From: Phytoseiulus persimilis
Lineage: Eukaryota > Arthropoda > Arachnida > Mesostigmata > Phytoseiidae
DNA: 64,000 nt
Direction: 5' to 3'
Assembly: GCA_037576195.1 (NCBI GenBank)
Contig: CM075102.1
Coordinates: 41,908,745-41,972,744 of the forward strand
Shown here: piece by piece, positions 34,801 through 47,660 of the stretch
Position numbering within the stretch: the first letter of the stretch is position 1
Layout: each line of letters begins with the position of its first letter
Made by a program: the position numbers and the translations under genes
Notes under the pieces: model-generated
Database searches by the model: none
What the model was told of the DNA's origin: nothing
What the model saw: the letters and a program-made list of their open reading frames with translations, nothing else

Positions 34801-37800
34801 CGAGATGCCTAACCGTGTGTTCGCGTATCGTCGCCACCGTCGAGGCAAACATGCGTCATCTCAGCATGGAAACACCACAGGTTGTAAGGAAATATCGACC
34901 GGTTTTAGCTCGCGCTCACGGGCGACGGAATGCTACGGAGGAAAATCGAAGCGAGGCTCTCGGAGAACTATCAGAGCTTGAGTCACATGTTGTTGCACAG
35001 TGACGTGATTCAGGCACTTGATCGTTCGTTCAGCCGGTTGACTGGCTACCTGGTCCTAGAGGAGGATCCGATAAGACGTTAAAATCTGCAATTTCGTTAG
35101 AATAGCTTGAGATCCAGCGGTCGGTCTCGTCCATTATAGGGGTTGATAGCAGATTGTCTGCCTTTCCAGGAGGCTCCTAGATCTTTCTGAATCTTCCTGT
35201 ATCTGAGTGGTTTCCAAATCGAGCTCCAGGATGGTGTTGATATTCGGCGGCTCTCACGACGAGTCATTTCTTGATCGAATCGCTCTCTGATAAAATCGCG
35301 ATAGCTCGTTTCGAACTTTTCATCGGTATGGTGCGGCCGACTCGTTGAAGCGATTCCAGAACGCACACAACGATCACCCCTTACGCCGAGAGCCTTGAAA
35401 TCGCACCGACGATCCAAGCTTCACTTTAAGGGCTGCTTTGAGTCTTGCTGCATCCTCGACCCCGGAGTTGTTCACGAATCAGATTTCGTATGTATATCGG
35501 CCGGCTGCTCCGGTCTGCTCGGACTCCCACAAGGGGCTCCAATTCAGCTCGCTCATCATTCGACAAACACAGTAAATTTCACAAATTCCTCGGTGCGAAA
35601 CCTCGGGCTACTTTCCGGCATGCTCCTGTCTCGTATTCATGGGATGCTGTTGTGTTCGTGACTCAAAGGATGTAATTGTGAGGACCCACATTCTACCACT
35701 TCCTCCCATTTGGAGACAGCATTAATCAGGGAAAGGACGGATCTCCCCATTTCTGCATTATCGGGTTTCGGGGTTCCCAATATTCCCAATCCATTTTCTC
35801 AATTTTGCCGATCACACTCGGTTGGAGTGCGAGGGGAGGAACGTGGGGGCACTCGTCGCGTTGAGTTTCTGATGTCAGTGTCAGACAACAGTCATGACGA
35901 CACTTGACGTCGGAACATTGCGTGCAGGACTCAGTACACACAATTCCCTGAACCCAGGAGACTTTGAGTCGTCATTGCACAGAAGCGAGAGCGCGAGCAG
36001 TCGTGAGACTCGCCATCGACCGCGGATAACGTATGAGAACCAATGAAGGAGTGCTGCGAGCCGTTGATCTCGACAAGTTTTCTGATCTATCCGCCGGCCG
36101 CTGCGTCAAGAAAACACCAGTGACCGGAAGAGGAATTCAATTTCAACAGGAAAAATTGGCTGACCTCGAAGAACCAGAACCCGTCAGGAGCTCATTCGTC
36201 AGGACTTTGATGAAATACCTCATCTTAGCCGGTCATGCCGACGAGTTATCTCTCAAACGAAGCCCAATTTAGCTCCGTCCTCACTTTCGACGACCTGTTC
36301 GTCGACTCTTGAGCTTGCCGATGGTGTTGCCGCCGCAGGCCCGAGCAGCATCCGGAGTGAGAGGACAGGTGTCGCAAGGCAGGCACAACCTTGAATGGGA
36401 CTGCAGGTGTCTGCCTGTCTTCATGAGTAAACCTCACTCGTTGAGCAGCTAGCTTCAGTAGCGCGTTGTCTCGAAACGAAGTTTTTGGCCTCATCCGGTC
36501 TTGAGGAAGGCCGAGTTGGGTGAGCGACCGGCCGGCCGGCCTGCCCGCATCCTCCGAGCCCTGAGAACTCGAGCGAAGTCTGCCTGGATTCCTTTAAATT
36601 CCTCGTCAAGTCTTGTTCTCACTGTGTTTTTGTTTTGAGCGAGAGGGAACAAAAAAAGCGAATTCAACCAGATTTCGGCAACTACCTGCCGCCACTGACG
36701 AACCGAACTCTCGCGATCGAAAGTCGCGAGAACCGCCGCTCACTGGGTTGGCGCTCGACCCGCGGCATGGCATTCGCAGAAGCGTGTCTGATTCCGTCAC
36801 GGAGCGTGTTTGCCACTTTCCAGAGTTGATGCATACCGAAAAGCACAGTTTCCGCACTGTTCCGAGGACCTGTTCGGAACGTCAGCGGAGTTGTGGATTC
36901 GCGTTTCCCGGAAAATTGCACGATTGTCAGCGGGACTAGGTCGCTTCCCGAAAAGGCTTTGAAAGATGAAGAGTACTACCACCACCACCAGTTTTCCCAA
37001 TGTTGTGTCATTTCCTTCATTTACTTCATCCGGGTTGCAGCAGACGCGACAAAAACAGCTGTGAGTTCGTGGAGGTGTGGTATGACCAATCAAGGCAGCG
37101 GATGAATGAAAAATAAAAACATACGAACTCTCGGCTACTCCGCGGAGCTATGAAAAAACACTTCCCGAACACTTTGTGAATGAACTGAGAGATTCTCAGC
37201 CACTCGTTAACGGGTAGCGGTAAAATTTCGAGCAGGTGCTTGGCGCGATCTGACAACTCTTCGGACTCTGAGCTTCCCGGACGAACATCCGCTCAGTGGG
37301 TTCGGTTCTCCTCAACTCTGTGTTCGATCACATCGGACGGTCCCGTTCAGCGGAGGGGTCACCGCTGTCCGGGCGAGGCGTCCACATGACGGCAGCGAAA
37401 TCGGAAAAAGAGAAACAAAACCATATCAACAACAGATATTCACACACAGAAGGTCATCACCACTGAGGAAAACTTTCCACGAGCGAATGAAACAATATTG
37501 ATCCGGAGCTCATGGAACTTTATTATCGGTGATACAATCTGTTATGAGCCGTGAGGCCGAATCGCACTACGTTGATGATGCCGTCCGTTCACAATGACCC
37601 TTGATGATCGCATGAGGACGGGCGGCATGCCACCCGACCGACCGACTGACTGACCGACCGACCCGTCGAGCGAGTGGAGCTGAAGGAAACGAAACGCGAT
37701 TTTCACTCTGGAGAAATTCTTCGCTTCTTCAGAACTTCAGGATCGAACGAGGAAAACAATATCAAGACTGCTGTCCGAAGCACCTCTGCCACAAACTTCC

Positions 37801-40284
37801 AGATTGACTGATTGACTGGCTGACGCACCAACGAGCGAGCGATTGAATGCCTACGTAAAAACCTTAGCCGTCTAAAAAACGACGCGCATCGTAGAGCAAT
37901 CGTCGGACCTGGCTTGCTGTCTGGCTGACTGAAAATTCCGTGGTCAATGCCAAGGTCAGCTCGAGTGGCGGATTACCCCAGTCCGCTGTCGGCTTTGATC
38001 GTCATGTCGTTCAACGCGTCGATAATTCTGATGGAGTTTGACTTTCCGATTGAACTGTTCGTTATCCGAGAAACTTCGTGCTCGGAGAACATGGTTCGAA
38101 GATGAGATTGTAGTTTCCTTCGAGTGAAATGGACAGAGACTGTCCGCGGCGCTTTGGCCCTGTGCAAAGACTCGATGACAAGTCGATTCCGACCGAGGCT
38201 CCCCGGAACCCCAAACCCACCGCTCAGTATAGCTCGGGAGCCTGTTCCCGCTTCAATCCCCACCGGGTGGGACGCCCTCGAAGACCACCGCTGCAAACAG
38301 AGATTCGAGCTGAAGGAATCCTCTTCCGCTCAACCGGGATCGGACTCATGCCATCCTGTCCAAACGTAGACGCCAATTTGGTCGGAACTCTTTTTTCAGA
38401 GAAGAATTCGTTGGCCGAAAAAGCGAGCTGGAAAATACTATAATTAGCTCGCTTAATTCCGATTCGCTGCTCTCTGTGAAGCGAACGATGTGCGCTGGTT
38501 GAGGGAGAAAGAGTACTTTGCTCGGGAGAAACTTGATCCAGGCGATTGACGTGGTGATGTCAGACAGAATTTGTCGTCGAAACACGAAAGGCTCCTTTGT
38601 GTCGTTTTCTTTTCTCCGATCTTCTTGACGAGCGTGGCTGAGCGAATCCGAATGGATCATCGTAGCTTGATCTGTTTGCTTGGAGCGGTCGAGCTGCTCA
38701 TCAGGCAGATTGACGAAGGCAAGCGAATGAAAACTCGAGCCGGCATCGATTCGACCTTTGGTTTCGTGGTGGTGCTTTGGTTCCGTTGGTAAGCTGACAG
38801 ACTGACGAGCAGGGCGGCTGAGGCTGGCGAACGCTCTCGAACTAGGCCACGACGGCAGCTCCTATGTGCGCCACGAGATCAACAAATACAATCTCTTTCG
38901 AACCGAAACAATGAGCAGCGCTTCATGGACCGCAATCGTTAAAACAAACATGTCATCCTTTCGAGAACTAGCACCACTCGACTTGACTGTGATTTCGCGC
39001 GACGTCCCTCCTTCGGGACGCGACTCACATTGAAAATGGTTCCTCGCATGTACCAAGTCGTCAGAAAATATCTATTTCGCAAGACGCGGAGGATGCGCGG
39101 AGATTGATGGATTCATAGAGCTTGGACGTCAGTGAATTTCCTATCATCTCGAGTTCACCTGTCGTTTCCGTCCGGTAGCGATCGAAGGCAGTGGTCTCCG
39201 TGTTGTCGTTTTTTTCTCCCCGTCACCACGTTCCACGGACTCCGGAAAAGTTCCATCCTGCGCCGTTGTTCGGAAGGGCGCGACACCGCGGTGTCGGTAG
39301 CCTCGCTTCCCGGACTCAGGAGAAGTTGAGCTCCTGCCTCCAGTGTAGTCGACTCCGGCCGGAGCTGACTTGAGCTCGTTTCTATTGATTCCATCTGAGA
39401 GCTCGCTCGTCCAGTAGGTTCATGCAGTGAACAAGCCAGAAGCCAGAGCAATGCGATCTCGGTGGACGCGAAACGAAAAAACTGGGCTCGATGGTGGCCT
39501 CTCCAATCCCTACGAGAACGAGGCAGTGAGCGTGACAAAGAGACTGCAGCAGATAATCGGTTGGTGCTCGGGATTGGTCTTGATTGTTTTTGATGAGGAA
39601 GTTGTAATCTGGTGGCCGGGAGTTGGCTTGCCGAGCCAGGGACACCAGCGATAGAGCTTCGGCCGCTCAACTCCAGTCCAGTAGTGACCAGGCGCTCTCA
39701 CGCACGCATGCACGCACTCATCCTAGTCGCCACTGGTTCACACTGCCTACGTCCTACCTGATCGAAACAGCGAATCCATTCCGCTTGAACAGACTGCTAT
39801 CGGCTGCTTCACACTCAGAAGTACGGTAAATTCGCGGGAGATTCACCTAAATGCTGCATTCGGCGAGGAGATCCTCGCCAAAGTTGTGGAGGCCACATCG
39901 TTGAATGTACTCCACGGCCTGGGAAGAGAGAAAAACGAAGTTCCAACCGATTTCCCAGAACGCGAGTTAGAACTCGTCGAGGTCAAATTCGAACTTGTCG
40001 CACAATATTCTGATCTACGGGCATTGGCATGTCGTATTTGTTAATTTCCGTAGGATATTCTCAAAAGCCATTCATGAGAGATCTTCAACTATGTTTGGCA
40101 GCTGAGGAAACCGAAACGTCTGAGAATTCCGATGCAGAATGAGAAATACTCATGTGAATCAAAGAACTTAGGTGTGAGGAACTTTTTCATTAAAATTCCG
40201 ATTCGGACTTTGCAGCTTATCAGCTTCCAGCTGCAACCAACTGCGCGGATCCGGTACCCGCCACAGAACTACCGCTTCCGTACA
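31804..40284. other. Non-coding-looking DNA, left part of the 32-kb desert
   Basis: No recognisable domain on either strand. Contents include a GAT/ATG-rich tract near 34546-34570, a tetranucleotide run at 37635-37663, and paired overlapping frames on both strands (for example minus 39155-39670) whose presence in all frames points to base composition, not genes. Confidence 0.35.
37635..37663. repeat. Tetranucleotide repeat (CGAC/TGAC)n
   Basis: About seven tandem units alternating cgac and tgac. Similar gactgactg runs occur nearby at 37805-37825 and 37920-37930. Confidence 0.7.
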
Positions 40285-40333
40285 ATGCAGAAGGTCCCGT
40301 CACTCTCAGACTTGTCGGACGACAGTTCACCAG
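40285..40333 (+). other. Candidate alternative first coding exon
   Basis: An ATG opens 16 codons (MQKVPSLSDLSDDSSP) and meets a perfect consensus donor CAG|GTGAGT in phase 1. Composition is typical of a regulatory N-terminus rich in Ser, Asp and Pro. It shares phase and orientation with the candidate at 43946, which would fit alternative first exons of one gene. The common downstream exon was not found in the window. Confidence 0.3.
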
Positions 40334-43300
40334 GTGAGTGATGGCTTTCTCCAAGATCGATCTCACTTCCAGAGCTTTCTATTGTGACCGCGAACACTAA
40401 AACTCTTCAAACGAGCTTATCTAATCACATGAAACGGAATAAAGAAATCAAACAGCAATAGTTTACTACGAGACTGCGAGGACGCGCAGTTGTCGAGCGT
40501 TCGGAATGCTCAAATGACGATTTAAAGGGGCATTTTCGTCCGATTTCCGAGAAAGCGATACGGACGACATTTCGTCGAGCCGTAGCTCAACATAGCCCAG
40601 CGATGCAGCGATTGGGAAGAACAACGAGTTATTCCACTTTTAATGTCGACTAATCTCGCGAATCGTCCAACATATTCAAATGTGTGCGTTGTACACGCTA
40701 GACGAGGAAGAGAAGAGAAAAACAGCGATTTATTGTTTCTGAACAGTTTTTTTTTTTTCTTTTCTGGAAATAGAATCAGCGCAGCGTTACGAACGAAGTG
40801 GCTTGTTTGCTGCTCACTGTGAAAATCGACTGATCGATGATATCGCGGATCCTGAACGGAGTTTCCCGAACGGCTTCTAGAGCCGAATACCCACATTCGG
40901 AAATTCTCATCGCAGGCTGCGACGTTTCCGCCGCATCAATACTTTTCAGCTCGAATCGTCTTCCAATTCTGAGCGCTTCTCTGGCATGCGACAAAGGGTT
41001 GGAACCGGTGCGAGGTGATTGTTCCCGGTTTATCCTCCCGGAACCGAGGTTTTCCTCCTCAACAGGGTGCGGGGTCGGCTCGATAGCGTAACGTTTGGGT
41101 TAGCTTCGACCTCGCTACGGAAATATTGAATGACAGCAAGAGGGTTTCCGAGTCCTTTCATGTACGTCGTACTGAACTTCAGAGCCGGTTCAGACGCGTT
41201 CGTCACGGAGACACGTGCATAACTTGCGCTCGGTTGAAGCAGAAATAAGATTCAAAGAGATCAGTTCCTCAGAGCAGCGATCAGACGCTCGACAGCTCGA
41301 ATGGGCACGGGCGCCTGTGGCCGGGAGGGGGAGGACAGAAGCATTCGATTTCAGATGCGTTCCCGCCGTCTCCCTGATCTCATCTTTGAGGAAAATTTCT
41401 TCAACAGGGAATTTACGGTTTCGGAGCTCCTGTCATCGTGGATGTTGTTGAGGGTAGTCGGTGGAGGAGGCGGTGTGAAGCGAAAGTCGATCCGCGTCTC
41501 CGAGACCCAACGCCGACCGACCCCGCCCGAATATGTTTCAACGCAGGGAGCCGCAATCCTCCGCCGCCGTCACTGGCGGCACGATGTGCGCTCGAATAAA
41601 TCACAATTCCTGAATCGCGTCTGCTCTAAACGCTGCTCGGGTCTCGACGAGCGGAACTTGCAGGCAGTCTCGCTACCTAACGCCATGCAGAACGGCTGCT
41701 GAAGACGTGATTTGTCGATTTTTCCTCACAAAGCCTCAAGAGTTTGTAATCGCACACATGGACAACTGCGTCAACGTCAACGGCGGTGTCGGCAACGACT
41801 AGGACGGGCCGCAGCGTTGACAACGACGCAAGGCCCTCGTGCGCAATTTCCTCCAAAATGAGTGAATTCGTCACGCTGTGATTCCTTTAGAAAGGGTCCT
41901 CTATGCCAGACAGACAGGGAGGCAGTCGTTTGGCCAGTACTGCCTCCCAACTACTCCACCCGCTTGAAGGCAAGGTGTCAAGCATCCACCTGTCTCATTG
42001 TGGAGTCGTAAATCTGCCCTCGAGAGCTCATGGCCATTGAAAGCAGGCATCGAAGCAGCTCGGCTCTGTTCGCTTCTGCTCGGGCTTTCGAAGTGTCGGC
42101 GAGTCTGCCCGTCCGTGTCCCAGGTGCCTCGATCGTTGAGGTTCGGGGCGATAGATGCCCTAATGACGTTCGTCGACACCGAAAACGACTTCACATCTGA
42201 TTAACACTCTAGTAAAGGGGAGGCAGCGCACCGATAATCAGGGCACCGTTTACCTTCCCGCTGTCCGTATCTCTAATCGCTCAGGCGTACACGACCCTCA
42301 CCTTCCTCCTGGAGGGTCTCCGGCTCCTCAGCGCCGGTCATGGACTGTGATTTGGGAGGCAATGTTTTCGTCGGAATCGGTTGATTTCCCTCTTGGCCAA
42401 CCTTGCTCTCCGGCGCGAGATCCGATCATCGTGAAAACGCAGGGCAGTTCCGAAAACGACGATCACGACATGAGTCAAGATCCAATGTTTCGTAAGTGTC
42501 TTCGGGAGAACCATTCCTCGCCCGCACTGCAAATAACGTGTATAAAATGGGCTTGTTGACATTGCTGTTGGTGCTATCGGTGTCGCTTTCGTTAACGCGG
42601 ACTTCCGCCATCGCTCCATTAGCATCGCGCCGGTTCCCGATCGTTAAGTGGACCAGTGCTCAGTTTTTCGGTTGCGGAGATTTTCTGAGGAGAAGAAAAG
42701 AAATATGGGGAAATACCACGAGCCATGACTTTTTTTTTGCACCACTCGTTCTGTACTGAGGGAAGTAAGGAACACCGCGGGAGAAAATCATCCGATACCC
42801 GGATCTGGCATCCGGCTCGATAACCCGTTACGAAACGACAAGGACTTCTGCGCTCGAGGAAATTCGTCGGACGCTTTCCTCGGTATCGCAGAAGATTTTG
42901 AGGAAAAAGAAAGGAAGAGAACAATCCCCTATGATACGTCAGAAGATCAGTCCACGCGTTGCAGCTTTTGATTCTCGGGCATATTGGTTCTGTCATCGAG
43001 ATTGAGTTGCGCAACTCAGAAACTTTTACGGACGAAGTCCCCCAGATTCGGCTCCCTAAACGCAAAACTTTTCTCAGAACCCCAGATGTGTCTGCACCGA
43101 GCACCGTCGCATCCCCGACAACATTCGGAGTCCGACGAAGCTTTCGTTCCAGCTCGCTGGATCTGGCCGAGGAGCCGAGTGTCGTGTTAGAGGGATACAC
43201 GACAGTCACGTTGGCCTTGGCCGCTCTATCTATTTGTCTATCGGAATCCGCCGTTAAGTTGTGAGAATAGGCTTCTCCTCGAAGTTCTTTCGGGTAGATT

Positions 43301-43945
43301 CGGATTCATGTGATTCAGGGTGAGCTGTCCGTTGTACTCTGGACAGAGCCCGAGTTGTCATGGCCCGCTCGTTGTTGACTTTGAGGGCGAATGGGGCCTT
43401 CATCATTGTTGGTGGGGGCGACCACCGCAACGAGACATCGCGTGACCAGAGCTCGGAACGGACGGTAAGGATCGAGGAAAATTTCTGTTCCGATGAAAAA
43501 CTCAAAAAGCTTCGAACAAATCGCGGCGAAAACGAATCATTCCTTTTCGCATTGTTTCAGCCCTACGTTTCTTTCGCCTCGAACAGAAATTCTATGTCGA
43601 ATCCGTTTGAGCCGGTGATTTTTGTTCGTCGGCTCTATCAAAAAGCGTCTCAAGGACCGCTTCTGGTTTGTCCTTTCGACGGAGGGTTTCGTTCCATTCT
43701 CTCAGATGGACCATGCTCACGGAAGTCGGATACGATTGGCAAAATCGAAGATATGCGGAGTATTCGATGCTGTGTCATATGAACGAGAGAGCATTGAAGT
43801 ACGCGAGGTCGGACAACGGTCTTTCGAAAAACTCCACGAATTCGCGTAACAACAGCAGGGAAAACGAACGAGGGAGCTGAGCGGTTCAGCTTGTGGCCCC
43901 TCCGACGATATCGGGTTCTCTCTAGTGGAAAGACTCGATTGTTCA

Positions 43946-44024
43946 ATGGCTAACCAGCCGGACTCCGTAGATTTTGAAATTCCCCCTTCGGAGCACATTT
44001 CCGGACTCGTACGCCAGCCCTACG
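43946..44024 (+). other. Candidate alternative first coding exon
   Basis: An ATG opens 26 codons, beginning MANQPDSVDFEIPPSEH and ending LVRQPY, and reaches a perfect GTGAGT donor in phase 1. The acidic, proline-containing composition is protein-like. No following exon could be assigned. A longer minus-strand frame lies just downstream (43950-44549 antisense), so strand is not certain. Confidence 0.33.
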
Positions 44025-46184
44025 GTGAGTGCTCATGTTCGGTCGTTTCCCCGTAAAGTCATGCACTTTCCGAGCTGTGAATAGGTCCGCCCCATTGACT
44101 TTCTGAATTTTTAATGCACGCCACTGCCGAAGAAGTCGCCCTTCATTCAGTGGTTTGTTTCTACGCATCGAGTTTTCTCTGCGGAGCCGTGACTCACCCG
44201 TCGAAATCTCCCGAGTTTTTTGGACTTCAATGATGTCGAGCACTTGGTTGTACTCCACCGAGACAACGAGGGCCGTTCGCGAATCGTATTCCGAGCTCCT
44301 GATGTTCCGAAATAAAACGGAACGGAATCGCGCATTGGGGTCCGGGAAGAAAAAACGGCGTCGCAGCTCAGCTGCTGAGCGATGTCTAGGGTTCGGCGAG
44401 AAACGGTTATTCTGTATTTGTAACTCCACACGGCGACGGATGCGGCATGCAGGGATGGTTGCTGGGATGGATTCAAGCATGGACAGAGTTGCGTCTAGCA
44501 GAAGGCTCGTCTTCGTCTGGTTTCTCCGAAGGTTACGGAGTAGCTTCATTGTGCATTCAAAAACGGTTGACGGTTTTTTTTCGCCTGAGCAACGAGTCCG
44601 ACCGTGTGTCAGCCAAGCAACCAGTCACTCAGCCAGTGAGAGCGCCAGCCGGCGTCGCAGGAAGGAACCACACCCGAGGAGTGTTCGGGCTTCTTCATTT
44701 GCTCAAATACAAATTGCGAATGAATCCGAGAGTTCGATAAAGCCAGGTACGGTATCGAGCTCCCATTTTCGGTGGTGTCTCCAACATCGAGGAGAGGTGA
44801 CATTCGGGGAGTCCCGTCACCACGAGTTTCAAATCATCTTCGGTGGAAGATTTCCTGAATAACGATTCGAGTGATGCGCCCCGTCCGACTTGGCACTCGG
44901 CGGATCAGAGCAGGATCATGCAATAGAGCCCTGGCGCTGAGCTTGGGACCTGGTTGAAAATGCTGAGTAGTGATTGTCCATCTGGGAATTACGGCACTGC
45001 GACTATTATCATAGAGATACCGCCGTGCCGTGCGTAGAAGATGAGAGAGAAATCGCCAAAGCGTGAACGTTTTTCGTCTTCTTGAGTTGACTGTGTCTGT
45101 TGTACGGCTGCCGCCGCCGCTGGTTTCGCTGTCTATGCTGAAACTGCTGGTCGCACCTGTGGACTCTTCAGCGATTCGGTCACCAGATGGGGAGCCCATA
45201 CACAGTTTGCTGCCGCGACTCGCCTAGGCGGACAAGCTCGCGAAGAAAAGCACAAATATCAAAAAAGTACTGCTTCTGCGGTACGGTGAGCACGCTGTTC
45301 CGTATGAGGTTTGTTGTGATTCGGACAGGCCGAACAAGCCGAGTTTCCCTGTTGGTGTTTTCGGTGGATTCGATGTCGGTCGATCAGATGAGATCGCGGA
45401 CCGACCTGCTTTGACCTTTCGTGCTCACAACGTCCGCGGTCGATCTCCCTCTTTTCCTCTTCCGAGGAAATCAGACGATCGATCGTGCGGTACGAGATTC
45501 GGGCCAGAACACGCCCTCCGGAAAACGTTGACATTTTGATATCGGAAGGTTTTCTTGAGGGCCAATGAACAAGAGAATAAGAGTGAGCCCGGATCGTACT
45601 GATAAGCTCGAATCGGGCTAGCGCTGCGGCGACGGAGTTGATAGCCGCCCGCACCCGAACGTTAGGGAGAAATTGTTCCGAAGGAGTCGGAGGAGGCATT
45701 GCCGAGATCATCTGGTAAACAAACAAATAAGAAAACGCCGGCAGTGAACAATCGCGGCCGCGCGATTGCCCAAAGCGGTGCCCGTGGCGACATGCCGCGA
45801 GAGGATACTGCTCGCACAAACTCACTCAAGTTCGATCGGAGCTCGAAACAGGTGCTATGAAATTTTCATGTGAACGACTTGTCCGAAAACGCACCGTGTC
45901 GTTGAGACGCGTGATGGCTCGTTCGGTAGTGACATTGGTGGTCGTTGAGCCAGTTCAATCAAAGGGACTTTGTCCGCGATTGTGGGAACGTTAATTCATG
46001 CACGTGCTATGGGAGGCTGAATTAGGTGCGAGGCTCCACGTCGCCGCTCTATCGCACGCACATCCTGCCCTAGGCAAGGAGCACGAAAGAAACTCGGGAA
46101 CAAAAATTCTGTGGACTACAAATCGATATCTAGCCTGCGCAAGGACAACGCGTTCGGCGGGAGCGGCAGCAGCAACGACTTCAC

Positions 46185-46396
46185 CTGTGCTTTTTGTACC
46201 ATGTCCAGCCGTAGAAATGCATCCCACGTAACTGGACCGGAGAATACGGTGCCTCTCGAAGACAAATGATGGACTGCTGAGTGTAGGATTGAGGAGGACA
46301 GCGGCCACAAGCAGCAACACCGTTGACCAGAACAGAAGAAACGGCTAAAAAAAGAGCCGTGATCGCGCCGGCCAGACAGTACCCCAAAAAATCCAA
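46185..46396 (-). other. Candidate first exon of a small cysteine-containing secreted protein
   Basis: An ATG starts a convincing signal peptide (MDFLGYCLAGAITALFLAV, then SSVLVNGVAA) with predicted cleavage just before a cysteine. The mature part begins CGRCPPQSYTQQSIIC, followed by aromatic residues, and the exon ends at CACAG|GTGAAG in phase 2. The leading Cys-x-x-Cys-Pro-Pro recalls netrin-like/TIMP N-termini, but the spacing does not match, so I do not assign that family. No second exon was found. Confidence 0.35.
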
Positions 46397-47385
46397 CGGA
46401 CGAAACAGTCTGACCCACTGACGTCATCTCGAGCTCTTCGGGAGACGCTTCCGGTTCGAAAGCTGCGCCATCGAAGCACCCACCCACCGATCGATGACTG
46501 AAGTCAACTTTGTTGTTTGGAGCCGCGTGCACGGCGCTCGAAGAGAGGATTTTCCGCTAGCGAGCGTTGGTGCGACCGATGTTCGAGCCTAGGGAGGCTT
46601 CCCCGGAAGAGTTCCACGTGCTCGAGCTCGATGGCTCACGGTTCCTGGCGCGAGGCTGGAGCTGGGTTTTCACCGAGTTTCTATGCGCATGATCGAGGTT
46701 CGGGAAACTTGCAAGTCACGACGGCGCTCCTTCGACGACGCTCAAGTTCGATGACAGTATTTCCGATCCCTGTCGACGGACCGATGGAGCGATCTGCCGA
46801 GCAACGGGCCAACCGGCCGACCGGCCTCTATGATGACCAGTCTCGTCTAAGAAATCCGTAGCTCAACCAGCCATACCAGCAGCGGTTTGAGCATCTGTCG
46901 TGGGTTCCCACGTTCCTCCTACACACAGACACCACATAAACTCGTACACATACTCGTAGACATTCACCGGCTGTGCTGCTGCACCGACGGATGGGGTATT
47001 ACACACTCCTTCATACAGGACCCCCGAAAAGCACAGTTTCACTTGCCTGCCTGTCAGACTGCCTCTTCGTTCAGCTCGGAATCGTGCCCAGCGCGCTCTC
47101 GGCTCAGCCAAGCGAGGCAGGTGGAGAAACCTCGTGAGAATCGATAGAATTTTACATTCGGTAACTCGCTTCCAAACTTGCCAACGAAACCGAAACGGAG
47201 CCGCGCTCAAGTATGATGACGAATAGGATACGAAACGAGTGATATGCATGGGGTGGAATCAGCGATGAACTCACTCCGTTGTACGGTGGTCAGTCGCGCC
47301 CAACAAAGAGACCGCGACCCGGCTCGAAGATCTTCTCCGACGGAGACTCGCAGACTCGTCTGTCGATTCGAGAAAAACGATCTGA

Positions 47386-47660
47386 ATGGAACTCGTGAAG
47401 AAGAAGAAGAAAAACGGGCACACTGGAAATCGACCTCGCTCGTGGGCCGAGCGTCGAAATACTTTTCTCGAGATGAAAAACTCTGTGAAAATTCCCAAAC
47501 AACGGAATGAGGGCTTCTTCAGTAAACGGTTGAAAAATTGTTTGCGCTCCTGTTCCGTGCTGCGGAGCTATCGCAGCCCGTTCAGTGATCAGAAGTTGAC
47601 CTCACGTCATTCGATGACTCATCCAGAGCGAGCGGACCATTATGATTTTGATCTTCCCAA
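47386..47660 (+). other. Candidate coding exon, lysine-rich N-terminus
   Basis: An ATG frame begins MELVKKKKKNG, has a second ATG at codon 30 (MKNSVKIPKQ), and ends HYDFDLPK at a good AAG|GTGAGC donor in phase 0. It is basic, with a serine/arginine stretch (SVLRSYRSPFSD). No domain was recognised and no partner exon found. Confidence 0.25.

Noticed and set aside
39155-43209. Large minus-strand frames of 171 and 196 codons
   Set aside because: No family signature, no convincing splice partners, and overlapping plus-strand frames of similar quality.
44155-44862. A 235-codon plus-strand frame
   Set aside because: It is antisense to a 199-codon minus-strand frame. It is serine/arginine-rich with no motif, and its length is explained by base composition. 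I could not choose a strand.
46185-46396. TIMP/netrin-like metalloproteinase inhibitor
   Set aside because: The cysteine spacing at the mature N-terminus (Cys-x-x-Cys) does not fit the Cys-x-Cys that the inhibitor needs, and the later cysteines do not align.
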